DNA from: Pannonibacter sp051860505
GTDB lineage: Bacteria > Pseudomonadota > Alphaproteobacteria > Rhizobiales > Stappiaceae
DNA length: 64,000 nucleotides
NCBI RefSeq assembly: GCF_051860505.1
Contig: NZ_JBHYDX010000026.1
Span: 1-64,000, forward strand
Reading direction: 5' to 3'
Part shown: in pieces, positions 28,117 to 36,017 of the stretch
How the letters are laid out: each line of letters begins with the position of its first letter
Position numbering within the stretch: the first letter of the stretch is position 1
The notes under the pieces: model-generated
Told to the model about the DNA's origin: nothing
The model's database searches: none
What the model saw: only the letters and a program-made list of their open reading frames with translations
Program-made: the position numbers and the translations under genes

Positions 28117-28413
28117 TCAGCCTCCGTGCGCTTCAAGAACGGAACGGATCGATTCCATTGCAGAGACCAGCCGACGCGACACGTCGCGGTTGGCTTCTTC
28201 CAATCCGTTGGCGCGGCCTTCGGCGCGATCGAGCGCGGCAGCGAGTTCGGAGCGGTCCTCCCCCAGCCGCTGCAGATCTTCCTGCAGCGCATTCAGCGAA
28301 CGGTCACTGTCCAGCCTCCGGCCGACCGCCGTCTCCAGGTGTCCCAGAGCCGTCGTCAAGCGCGCCAAGGCCGCTTCCAGTGAATGGCTCTGCCCCGAGC
28401 CGTAATCCGCCAT
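28117..28413 (-). CDS. DUF4164 family coiled-coil protein
   Basis: A 98-residue, almost entirely helical protein with heptad-like Leu spacing (SLEAALARLTTALGHLETAV and LQRLGEDRSELAAALDRAEG). It fits the DUF4164 family commonly found directly upstream of zapA in Rhizobiales. I chose ATG 28413 (MADYGSGQ), with GAAGGTGG upstream; 21 further codons upstream are open but unlikely. The conserved pairing with zapA suggests a role in division (inference). No enzymatic motif. Confidence 0.75.
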   Translation of the reverse strand: MADYGSGQSHSLEAALARLTTALGHLETAVGRRLDSDRSLNALQEDLQRLGEDRSELAAALDRAEGRANGLEEANRDVSRRLVSAMESIRSVLEAHGG

Positions 28414-28789
28414 CCGCTTTGATCCACCTTCACAGCCAGTCGGGAGAGGGCCCGGCTGCGCAACGCCCATTGTCACGGCCTTCGATCCAAGGCAGCACCC
28501 ATGCCGCGCAAACGATCTCCACCGACAGCGACCGTTCGAGACACGAAATGAGGCTCGACACCCGAGACATATCCGGCGAAAGCACGGATTGCCACCAAGC
28601 GCGCAAAAACTAAAGCAAACTGCGAGCGCACCGCAATAAGGTCATGAACGAACTTAACGCTTTTGAATTCGCTTGCCGCCGCATTCGTAACTTTACGCAA
28701 GGCCCGAATCCGCCGTCAATGGCGCAATCGCGGGGTTTTCCGGGTTCTCCCCTGCCCTTACCCATGCGTTAGGGATTTCTTCGCCTTTG
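28414..28789. other. Long intergenic region between the DUF4164/zapA genes and tkt
   Basis: This stretch holds divergent control regions: the promoter of the minus-strand DUF4164-zapA genes and, at its right end, the start of the tkt control region. It contains an AT-rich segment (about 28600-28700) but no convincing gene. A short minus-strand frame at 28473-28700 lacks a ribosome-binding site and any recognisable family. Confidence 0.5.
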
Positions 28790-28817
28790 TTGACAGGACC
28801 AAGGTTCCTGTTATTTG
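28790..28817 (+). promoter_or_regulatory. Candidate promoter of tkt
   Basis: A perfect -35 box TTGACA at 28790-28795 is followed after 16 bases by TATTTG (28812-28817), a poor but possible -10 box. The resulting leader would be about 160 bases long and includes a direct repeat of AGGCTGCCCGG (28843-28853 and 28861-28871). Confidence 0.4.
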
Positions 28818-28985
28818 TCGGGCGCCCTAAACCGGCCTCCCAAGGCTGCCCGGACAAGTCAGGCTGCCCGGTGTGCTCCGCCCCTCCGGACCGCCATGGC
28901 AGCCGGACTGCGAGTCGCGCGGGTGGTGGCCGGGAGGACGCGAACCTCTCAAGCCGGCGTTGCACGCCGCTTCCTAAGCAACGGG

Positions 28986-30980
28986 ATGAACATGACCGAT
29001 CTCGAAAAGCACCACCGGATGGCCAATGCGATCCGTTTCCTGGCCATGGACGCGGTGGAAAAGGCCAAGTCCGGTCACCCCGGCCTGCCAATGGGCGCGG
29101 CTGACATCGCCACTGTGCTTTTCACGCAAGTTCTGAAGTTCGACCCGACCGCACCACACTGGGCCGACCGTGACCGCTTCGTGCTGTCTGCCGGCCATGG
29201 CTCGATGCTGCTCTATGCCACGCTCTATCTGCTGGGCTATGAGGACTTCCCGCTCGACCAGATCAAGAAGTTCCGCCAGATCGGTGCCCGCACCGCCGGT
29301 CACCCGGAGTTCGGCCACGGCGCCGGCATCGAGACGACCACCGGTCCGCTCGGCCAGGGTCTCGCCAATGCCGTCGGCATGGCCATTGCCGAGAAGCTGC
29401 AGGCTGCCCGTTTCGGCGAGGCGCTGGTCGACCACTACACCTACGTTCTGGCCGGTGACGGCTGCCTGATGGAAGGCATCAGCCAGGAAGCCCTGACGCT
29501 GGCCGGCCACCTGAAGCTGAACAAGCTGATCGTGATCTGGGACGACAACGGCATCTCCATCGACGGCAAGATCGATGTGACCGATTCCACCGACCAGATC
29601 GCCCGCTTCGAAGCCTCAAAGTGGAACACCATCCGCGTCGACGGCCATGATCCGGTTGCCCTCGCCGCCGCCTTCCGCAAGGCGCAGGACAGCGACCGCC
29701 CGACCCTGATCGCCGCCAAGACCGTGATCGGTTTCGGCTCGCCGACCAAGGCCGGCACCGCCAAGGTGCACGGCTCGCCGCTCGGCGCCGACGAGATCGC
29801 GGCCACCCGCAAGGCGCTGAACTGGTCGCACGAACCGTTCGAGATCCCGAGCGACGTGCTGGACGCCTGGCGCATTGCCGGCCTGCGCTCCGCCCACGCC
29901 CACAAGGACTGGGAAAAGCGCTTTGCCGCTGCGGACGCAGAAACCCGTGCCGAGTTCGAGCGCCGCAACCGCGGTGACCTGCCGGCGGCCCTGAAGCCGG
30001 CGCTGATGGCCTACAAGCAGAAGCTGGCCGACGAGCGCCCGACGCTCGCCACCCGCCAGGCGTCGGAAAACGTGCTCACCGTCATCAACGAGGTGGTTCC
30101 GGAAACCATCGGCGGCTCCGCCGATCTCACCGGTTCCAACAACACCAAGACGGCCCAGACCAAGCCGGTCACCCCGGATGACTTCTCCGGCCGCTACATC
30201 CACTGGGGCATCCGCGAGCACGGCATGGCCGCCGCGATGAACGGCATGGCGCTGCATGGCGGCATGATCCCCTATTCCGGCACATTCCTCGTGTTCGCCG
30301 ACTATTGCCGCCCGTCGCTGCGCCTCGCAGCCCTGATGGAACAGCGCGTCATCCACGTGATGACCCACGATTCCATTGGCCTTGGCGAAGACGGCCCGAC
30401 GCACCAGCCGGTCGAGCACTATGCCTCGCTGCGCGCCATCCCGAACCTCAACTTCTTCCGTCCGGCCGATGTGACCGAGACGCTGGAGTGCTGGCAGCTG
30501 GCCTTGACTGCCTCGAAGACCCCGTCCGTTCTGGCTCTGACCCGTCAGGGTCTGGTTGCCCAGCGCAAGACCTTCGAGGAAGAGAACCTCTGCGCCCGCG
30601 GCGCCTATGTTCTGGCCGACACGGACGAGACCGCAGACGTGACGATCTTCGCCTCCGGCTCGGAAGTCGAGATTGCCATGGACGCCCGCGCCAAGCTGGA
30701 AGCCGAAGGCGTTTCCGCCCGTGTTGTTTCGGTGCCGTGTTTCGAGCTGTTCGAACTGCAGTCGACCGACTACCAGGCCGCCGTCATCGGCACGTCCAAG
30801 GTCAAGATCGCGGTCGAGGCCGGCATCCGCATGGGCTGGGACCGCTTCATCGGCAATGACGGCGTGTTCGTCGGAATGACCGGCTTCGGCGCCTCGGGCC
30901 CCTACAAGGAACTCTACGCCCACTTCGGCATCACGGCGGACGCCGTGGCGGCTGCGGCAAAGGCGGGTCTGGCCGCCTGA
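28986..30980 (+). CDS. tkt: Transketolase
   Basis: Thiamine-diphosphate enzyme that moves two-carbon units between sugar phosphates in the pentose phosphate pathway. The 664-residue protein has the N-terminal ThDP domain with GHPGLPMGAADIATVLF and the motif GDGCLMEGISQE binding the diphosphate/Mg. It also has the pyrimidine domain (about 355-525, with the RYIHWGIREHGMAAAMNG and DSIGLGEDGPTHQPVE stretches) and a C-terminal domain. The start is MNMTDLEK at 28986; the second ATG at 28992 is an equal alternative. It heads a plus-strand run with gap, pgk and fba. Confidence 0.95.
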   Translation: MNMTDLEKHHRMANAIRFLAMDAVEKAKSGHPGLPMGAADIATVLFTQVLKFDPTAPHWADRDRFVLSAGHGSMLLYATLYLLGYEDFPLDQIKKFRQIGARTAGHPEFGHGAGIETTTGPLGQGLANAVGMAIAEKLQAARFGEALVDHYTYVLAGDGCLMEGISQEALTLAGHLKLNKLIVIWDDNGISIDGKIDVTDSTDQIARFEASKWNTIRVDGHDPVALAAAFRKAQDSDRPTLIAAKTVIGFGSPTKAGTAKVHGSPLGADEIAATRKALNWSHEPFEIPSDVLDAWRIAGLRSAHAHKDWEKRFAAADAETRAEFERRNRGDLPAALKPALMAYKQKLADERPTLATRQASENVLTVINEVVPETIGGSADLTGSNNTKTAQTKPVTPDDFSGRYIHWGIREHGMAAAMNGMALHGGMIPYSGTFLVFADYCRPSLRLAALMEQRVIHVMTHDSIGLGEDGPTHQPVEHYASLRAIPNLNFFRPADVTETLECWQLALTASKTPSVLALTRQGLVAQRKTFEEENLCARGAYVLADTDETADVTIFASGSEVEIAMDARAKLEAEGVSARVVSVPCFELFELQSTDYQAAVIGTSKVKIAVEAGIRMGWDRFIGNDGVFVGMTGFGASGPYKELYAHFGITADAVAAAAKAGLAA

Positions 30981-31005
30981 GGCTGACTGCATCACAGGTT
31001 GACTG

Positions 31006-31033
31006 ACGTGCCCGCTTCAACGTGGGCACGTCC
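31006..31033 (+). other. Hairpin between tkt and gap
   Basis: A perfect nine-base stem GACGTGCCC/GGGCACGTC (31006-31014 with 31025-31033) with a ten-base loop lies 26 bases after tkt. No T-run follows. A second six-base stem CCGGTC/GACCGG (31075-31090) is nearer gap. They may be mRNA-processing or stability elements between the two genes. Confidence 0.4.
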
Positions 31034-31137
31034 CTCATGCGGGGTGGAGCCCTCCATCCCTCGGACTGCCGGCCCGGTCGCGGGACCGGTAACTGCGCGC
31101 CTGACAGAATGGCGCCATGCTTGCTCGGGAGTGTCTC

Positions 31138-32148
31138 ATGGTGACGAAGGTTTCTATCAATGGCTTTGGCCGCATCGGCCGCAATGTGCTGCGCGCGATT
31201 GTCGAATCCGGCCGCACTGACATTGAAGTCGTGCACATCAATGACCTGGGCCCGGTTGAGACCAACGCGCATCTGCTGCGCTATGACTCGGTCCATGGCA
31301 AGTTCCCCGCGACCGTGACGGTCGAAGGTGACAGCATCCGCATCAATGGCGGCAACCCGATCAAGGTCACCGCGATCCGCGATCCGAAAGATCTGCCGCA
31401 CGCAGCCCTTGGCGTTGATGTCGCCATGGAATGCACGGGCATTTTCACCGACAAGCCGAAGGCCGAAGCGCATCTGGCCGCCGGCGCCAAGCGCGTGCTG
31501 GTCTCCGCTCCGTCCAATGGCGCTGACAAGACCATCGTGTTCGGCGTCAACCACGAAGCGCTGACCGCGACCGACATGGTCGTCTCCAACGCTTCCTGCA
31601 CCACCAACTGCCTGGCTCCTGTCGCCTATGTCCTCAATGCCGCCATCGGCATCGAGAAGGGCTTCATGACCACCATTCACTCCTACACCGGTGACCAGCC
31701 GACCCTGGACACCATGCACAAGGACCTGTACCGCGCCCGCGCTGCCGCGATGTCGATGATCCCGACCTCGACCGGTGCCGCCAAGGCCGTCGGCCTCGTG
31801 CTGCCGGAACTGAACGGCAAGCTGGACGGCGTGTCCGTGCGCGTGCCGACCCCGAATGTCTCGGTCGTGGACTTCAAGTTCATCGCCAAGCGCGCCACCA
31901 CCGTCGAAGAAGTCAACGGCGCCATCCGTGATGCTGCCAACGGCCGCCTCAAGGGCATCCTCGGCTTCACCGACGAGCCGCTGGTGTCCATCGACTTCAA
32001 CCATGACAGCCACTCGTCCATCTTCCACATGGACCAGACCAAGGTCATGGACGGCACCCTGGTGCGCGTCATGAGCTGGTACGACAACGAGTGGGGCTTC
32101 TCCAACCGCATGTCGGACACCGCTGTGGCGCTGGCCAAGCTGATCTGA
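31138..32148 (+). CDS. gap: Glyceraldehyde-3-phosphate dehydrogenase, type I
   Basis: Oxidises and phosphorylates glyceraldehyde 3-phosphate to 1,3-bisphosphoglycerate. The 336 residues have the Rossmann start INGFGRIGRNVLRAI, the catalytic SNASCTTNCLAP (active Cys), and the C-terminal SWYDNEWGFSNRM. Length is standard. I chose ATG 31138 (MVTKVSINGFG), with GGGAG upstream. It precedes a two-gene cassette and pgk; in related genomes gap and pgk are usually neighbours, so the cassette interrupts them. Confidence 0.97.
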   Translation: MVTKVSINGFGRIGRNVLRAIVESGRTDIEVVHINDLGPVETNAHLLRYDSVHGKFPATVTVEGDSIRINGGNPIKVTAIRDPKDLPHAALGVDVAMECTGIFTDKPKAEAHLAAGAKRVLVSAPSNGADKTIVFGVNHEALTATDMVVSNASCTTNCLAPVAYVLNAAIGIEKGFMTTIHSYTGDQPTLDTMHKDLYRARAAAMSMIPTSTGAAKAVGLVLPELNGKLDGVSVRVPTPNVSVVDFKFIAKRATTVEEVNGAIRDAANGRLKGILGFTDEPLVSIDFNHDSHSSIFHMDQTKVMDGTLVRVMSWYDNEWGFSNRMSDTAVALAKLI

Positions 32149-32174
32149 TAGCTTTACCCTAAAGGGGTAAGTTC

Positions 32175-32462
32175 ATGGACGACGCATCGAAGCCGGTGGA
32201 AGACTTTAGGCAACTGGTTGATTTGATATCAGACCGGTTTCCCAATCTCCGCTGTCTTCGATGCAGCCATGACGGCTTTTATATGTCTCAAGATCTGTCC
32301 CCTCCTGGCTTCAGCTTCGGTGAAGTTCCGGATATAATACTGGCTTCAGAACGTGCGGGCATACGCCCTGTCACGACACTTGTTTGCAGGCGTTGCGGCC
32401 ACATTGAGCAGCATCTGACCAAGATTTTGATCAACATGCTTCCAGAAAAGGGTGAATCCTGA
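32175..32462 (+). CDS. Small zinc-ribbon-like protein of unknown function (cassette gene 1)
   Basis: I do not recognise a named family. The 95-residue protein has two CxxC knuckles, CLRC at 27-30 and CRRCGH at 71-76, spaced like a zinc ribbon. A middle part is rich in Pro and Phe (SPPGFSFGEVPDI), and the C-terminal helix is hydrophobic. I counted 48 percent G+C over 32221-32340 against 68 percent over 31801-31860 in gap, so composition differs sharply from its neighbours. Its stop shares one base with the start of the next gene (TGATG). A cytoplasmic Zn-binding protein, possibly binding nucleic acid or its partner, is an inference. Confidence 0.75.
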   Translation: MDDASKPVEDFRQLVDLISDRFPNLRCLRCSHDGFYMSQDLSPPGFSFGEVPDIILASERAGIRPVTTLVCRRCGHIEQHLTKILINMLPEKGES

Positions 32463-32836
32463 TGGCGAGCATTGTCCCCTTTCCAACGGGTAAGGAACCC
32501 CAGTCTGGAGGGGGATCAGGAGGAACGACGATGGAACAGCGTGTGGCTGCTCTCGAAGCGACCTGTTCCCGTATCGAGACGGCACTTTCCAGACTTGAGC
32601 CTGCAATCCGCCAGATTGCCGAGGACAATAAAGATTTCAAGAAAAGCCTGACCAGCCTTGAGGTCAATGCCGCCAAACTTGACGGCAGACTGTCAGGGAT
32701 TGAGGGACGCCTTTCCGGACTGGCGGACAAACTTTCGGCAATGCCGACAATGTTTCAGCTGGTGCTTGCACTCGTCACCACGTGGGGAGCAGGAAGCGCC
32801 ATTGTTTTCACCGTAATGAGATACGCTCAGCCATGA
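32462..32836 (+). CDS. Small coiled-coil protein with C-terminal membrane helix (cassette gene 2)
   Basis: A 124-residue protein. It has a short N-terminal segment IVPFPTGKEP, a glycine-rich hinge (15-21), a long amphipathic coiled coil (about 24-90, with repeats such as LDGRLSGIEGRLSGLADKL), and one membrane helix at about 97-119. The overall plan recalls phage XhlA-like or holin-accessory proteins, but I see no phage genes here. It starts inside the stop codon of the zinc-ribbon gene, and its own stop overlaps the pgk start by four bases (ATGA), so all three are translationally coupled. From memory, similar zinc-ribbon plus IVPFPT coiled-coil pairs occur in other alphaproteobacteria; I could not verify this. 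Confidence 0.78.
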   Translation: MASIVPFPTGKEPQSGGGSGGTTMEQRVAALEATCSRIETALSRLEPAIRQIAEDNKDFKKSLTSLEVNAAKLDGRLSGIEGRLSGLADKLSAMPTMFQLVLALVTTWGAGSAIVFTVMRYAQP

Positions 32837-34026
32837 CCTTCAAGACCATCGACGACATCAAGGATGCCGCCGGTAAGCGCGTCCTCGTCCGCGTTGACCT
32901 CAACGTCCCGATGAAGGACGGCAAGATCACCGACGACACGCGGATCCGCGCCGTTGCCCCGACGATCCGCGACCTGTCGGCCATGGGTGCCAAGGTGATC
33001 CTGCTCGCGCATTTCGGCCGTCCGAACGGCGAAGTAGTCGCCGACATGAGCCTTGCGCCGGTTGCCCCCGCCGTTGCCGCCGTCGTCGGCCGTCCGGTCG
33101 CCTTCGCCAGCGACTGCATCGGCGCCGCTGCTGCTGACGCCGTTGCCAAGCTCGGCAATGGCGACATCCTGCTGCTGGAGAACACCCGCTTCCACAAGGC
33201 GGAAGAAAAGAACGGCGCGGATTTCGCCAAGGCGCTGGCCGAAAACGGTGACGCATACGTCAACGATGCGTTCTCCGCCGCCCACCGCGCCCATGCCTCG
33301 ACCGAAGGTCTGGCCCATCTGCTTCCGGCCTTCGCCGGCCGCTCCATGCAGGCCGAACTGACCGCTCTCAGCGCCGCGCTCGGCCAGCCGAAGCGTCCGG
33401 TTCTGGCAGTTGTCGGCGGCGCGAAGGTGTCCTCCAAGATCGACCTTCTCGAAAACCTCGTCGGCAAGGTTGACCTGCTCGTCATCGGCGGTGGCATGGC
33501 CAACACCTTCCTCGCAGCCAAGGGCGTCAACGTCGGCAAGTCCCTGTGCGAGCATGACCTCGCCGACACCGCACGCAAGATCATGGCCGCTGCCGAAAAG
33601 TCCGGCTGCGAGATCGTGCTGCCGGTGGATGCGGTCGTTGCCCGTGAGTTCAAGGCAGGCGCTGCCAACGAGACCGTCGGCCTGAACGCGATCCCGGCGG
33701 ATGCAATGATGCTGGACGTGGGTGCGGCTTCGATTGCAACGGTCAAGACCAAGATCGACGGCGCCGCCACGCTGGTCTGGAACGGCCCGCTGGGTGCGTT
33801 CGAGATCGAGCCCTTCGACCGCGCCACGGTTGCCGCCGCCCAGCACGCGGCCGCCCGCACCATGGACGGCAAGCTGCTGTCCGTCGCCGGTGGCGGCGAC
33901 ACGGTCGCAGCGCTGAACCACGCCGGGGCAGCCGGCGATTTCTCCTATGTCTCGACGGCAGGCGGCGCCTTCCTCGAATGGCTGGAAGGCAAGGACCTGC
34001 CGGGCGTCAAGGCACTCGGCGCCTGA
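32833..34026 (+). CDS. pgk: Phosphoglycerate kinase
   Basis: Transfers phosphate from 1,3-bisphosphoglycerate to ADP in glycolysis, or the reverse. The 397 residues begin MTFKTIDDIKDAAGKRVLVR, with the substrate motif RVDLNVPM. The two-lobed fold shows LLENTRFHKAEEKN, the hinge GGAKVSSKIDLLENL, and the C-terminal nucleotide loop VAGGGDTVAAL. Length is typical. I chose ATG 32833; it overlaps the stop of the preceding small membrane gene, which makes pgk translation depend in part on the cassette. A strong terminator follows. Confidence 0.97.
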   Translation: MTFKTIDDIKDAAGKRVLVRVDLNVPMKDGKITDDTRIRAVAPTIRDLSAMGAKVILLAHFGRPNGEVVADMSLAPVAPAVAAVVGRPVAFASDCIGAAAADAVAKLGNGDILLLENTRFHKAEEKNGADFAKALAENGDAYVNDAFSAAHRAHASTEGLAHLLPAFAGRSMQAELTALSAALGQPKRPVLAVVGGAKVSSKIDLLENLVGKVDLLVIGGGMANTFLAAKGVNVGKSLCEHDLADTARKIMAAAEKSGCEIVLPVDAVVAREFKAGAANETVGLNAIPADAMMLDVGAASIATVKTKIDGAATLVWNGPLGAFEIEPFDRATVAAAQHAAARTMDGKLLSVAGGGDTVAALNHAGAAGDFSYVSTAGGAFLEWLEGKDLPGVKALGA

Positions 34027-34040
34027 GCGGACGTTTTCTA

Positions 34041-34071
34041 GAGGCGGTCCATCGGGCCGCCTCTTTTTTTG
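34041..34071 (+). terminator. Terminator of the gap-pgk operon
   Basis: A ten-base stem with one G-T pair (34041-34050 with 34054-34063) is followed by a run of seven or more T. It lies 15 bases past the pgk stop. Confidence 0.92.
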
Positions 34072-34105
34072 GGGAGACTTCGATGTTGCCCAGCCCTTGT
34101 TCCGA

Positions 34106-34268
34106 GTCACCCCGGCCAAGCGTAGCGCGAGCCGGGGCCTACTCGCTTCCAGAGCCTTTTGACAACACGATGTACAGGAACGCTCGTATTGACGCGCTGA
34201 TCCCACGCGTGAACCACCGCTCTGCGAACGAGTAGGCCCCGGGTCTCGCGTTGCTCGCCCGGGGTGAC
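34106..34268. repeat. Composite intergenic palindrome, copy B
   Basis: 163 bases bounded by GTCACCCCGG and CCGGGGTGAC. The left half is type I (CCAAGCGTAGCGCGAG core between CCCCGG and CCGGGG). The right half is type II in inverted orientation, and both share GGCCTACTCG at their inner ends. The halves self-fold and pair with each other. It lies in the 510-base gap between pgk and fba; the remaining 34269-34536 is AT-rich (around 34330-34400) and should hold the fba promoter, with no gene seen. Confidence 0.85.
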
Positions 34269-34536
34269 ACCGGCGGGGCGATCAGCCGCCTCCCAAATGA
34301 GCCGAACCGCCTCGCTTTTTCGCCTTGGCTGGCTCATATATTTCAAGCGCCAAATTAAATCTGTTGCCAGAATTCGCTCAAGTTTCAGCATTTTAATTGA
34401 TTTATGTCTTCAGGCCCCACCTTCCAAATCCGCAGTGTTTTGTTAGAACCACGCGAGCCTTTGACGCAGGGCGACAGCATGCTGGTGGACAGGCATACTG
34501 CCGACATCGCAAGTCGCCGGACGACGGGAGTTAATC

Positions 34537-35604
34537 ATGGCACGTATTACGCTTCGCCAGCTGCTCGATCATGCTGCAGAGCATGACTATGGTGTACCGG
34601 CCTTCAACATCAACAACATGGAACAGGCGCTTTCGATCATGGAAGCGGCTGATGCCCTCGACGCGCCGGTGATCATCCAGGCTTCGCGCGGGGCCCGCTC
34701 CTACGCCCATGACGTGATGCTGAAGCACATGATGGACGCGGTCACGGAAATCTACCCGCACATCCCGGTCTGCGTGCATCTCGACCACGGCAACGAGCCG
34801 GCGACCTGCATGACCGCGATCCAGGCCGGCTTCACCTCAGTGATGATGGACGGCTCGCTGAAGGCCGACGGCAAGACCCCGGCTGACTGGGCCTACAACG
34901 TTGGCGTGACCAAGACCGTCACCGACATGGCGCATCTGGGCGGCATCTCCGTCGAGGGCGAACTCGGCGTGCTTGGCAGCCTGGAAAGCGGCATGGGCGA
35001 GGCGGAAGACGGCCATGGCGCCGAAGGCCAGCTCAGCCACGACCAGCTCCTAACCGATCCGGAAGAGGCGGTGAAGTTCGTGCGCGAGACCCGCGTCGAC
35101 GCGCTGGCCATCGCCATGGGCACCAGCCACGGCGCCTACAAGTTCACCCGCAAACCGGACGGCGCGATCCTTGCCATGCATGTGATCGAGGAAATCCACC
35201 GCCGCCTGCCGGAAACCCACCTGGTCATGCACGGCTCCTCCTCGGTGCCGCAGGACCTGCAGGACATCATCAACCAGTACGGCGGCAAGATGCCCCAGAC
35301 CTGGGGGGTGCCGATCGAGGAAATCCAGCGCGGCATCAAGAACGGCGTGCGCAAGATCAACATCGACACCGACAACCGCATGGCGATGACCGGCCAGATC
35401 CGCAAGATCCTGGCCGAGAACCCGGGCGAGTTCGATCCGCGCAAGTATCTGAAGCCGGCCCGCGACGCCATGACCAAGCTGTGCAAGCTGCGCCTCGAAG
35501 CCTTCAACACCGCCGGCCAGGCCTCCAAGATCAAGAAGGTCCTCACCCTCTCGGAAATGGCCGCCCGCTACAAGAGCGGCGCCCTCGACGCCAAGATCGC
35601 ATAA
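34537..35604 (+). CDS. fba: Class II fructose-bisphosphate aldolase
   Basis: Zinc-dependent aldolase that splits or forms fructose 1,6-bisphosphate. The 355 residues carry the metal-binding CVHLDHGNE (His and catalytic Asp), the conserved EGELGVLGSLESG, the phosphate-binding HGSSSVPQDL and NIDTDNRMAM. Length and sequence fit the 'Calvin-cycle' subtype shared by autotrophs and many alphaproteobacteria. Nothing else here points to carbon fixation. ATG 34537 has GGGAG upstream. It has its own promoter region and terminator. Confidence 0.96.
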   Translation: MARITLRQLLDHAAEHDYGVPAFNINNMEQALSIMEAADALDAPVIIQASRGARSYAHDVMLKHMMDAVTEIYPHIPVCVHLDHGNEPATCMTAIQAGFTSVMMDGSLKADGKTPADWAYNVGVTKTVTDMAHLGGISVEGELGVLGSLESGMGEAEDGHGAEGQLSHDQLLTDPEEAVKFVRETRVDALAIAMGTSHGAYKFTRKPDGAILAMHVIEEIHRRLPETHLVMHGSSSVPQDLQDIINQYGGKMPQTWGVPIEEIQRGIKNGVRKINIDTDNRMAMTGQIRKILAENPGEFDPRKYLKPARDAMTKLCKLRLEAFNTAGQASKIKKVLTLSEMAARYKSGALDAKIA

Positions 35605-35632
35605 GCGGTCAGCGCAAAGGTCAGACAGTCAC

Positions 35633-35670
35633 GAAGGCCGGGGCACTGCTCCGGCTTTTTCGTTTTCTTT
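35633..35670 (+). terminator. Terminator of fba
   Basis: A stem GCCGG(G)/(T)CCGGC (35637-35641 with 35651-35655) is followed by TTTTTCGTTTTCTTT. It lies about 30 bases past the fba stop. Confidence 0.75.
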
Positions 35671-35690
35671 GCCAACGCGGCCACTCTGTC

Positions 35691-35878
35691 GTCATTCCGG
35701 ACAAGGTGAGCGACAGCGAACCGCAGATCCGGAATCCAGCGCTTCTGTGCAAGCGTGAGCGAGCGCATATCGGATTTGGCGTTCCTGCAGCTACCGGGTC
35801 TGTTTTGTCGCGCTCCGCGCGGCTGATCTCTGGATTCCGGATCTGCGGTTCGCTGTCGCTCACCTTGTCCGGAATGAC
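35691..35878. repeat. Composite intergenic palindrome, copy C, with 49-base perfect arms
   Basis: The left arm 35691-35739 and right arm 35830-35878 are exact reverse complements over 49 bases, starting GTCATTCCGGACAAGG. The 90-base spacer holds a further GCAAGCGTGAGCGAGCG motif. It shares the GTCAT-CCGG boundary and AGCG core of the other copies but is diverged from them. It fills most of the 413-base gap between fba and the ThiE-like gene; no gene is seen in the rest. Confidence 0.9.
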
Positions 35879-36017
35879 GGTTGCTGGTTCCGCGGTTGGC
35901 CGGCATTTGCGATGCGAGGACCTACCCTCACAGACGTTTTCGCTCGCCAACCGGTCCAAACGCAGAACCCGTGCTTGCGTCGTGCTTTTGCCGTCTTTAG
36001 GGACATAGCTATGTTCC

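Noticed and set aside
28473..28700. Minus-strand 75-codon open frame in the zapA-tkt gap
   Set aside because: No ribosome-binding site, no recognisable family, and it overlaps a divergent promoter region.
32462..32836. Prophage remnant (holin-accessory XhlA-like protein)
   Set aside because: The coiled coil plus membrane helix is similar in plan, but no lysin, holin, integrase or attachment site is present and the gene is coupled to pgk.
34537..35604. Calvin cycle operon (cbb) because of tkt, gap, pgk and the fba subtype
   Set aside because: No rubisco or phosphoribulokinase gene is present, and this aldolase subtype is common in heterotrophic alphaproteobacteria.
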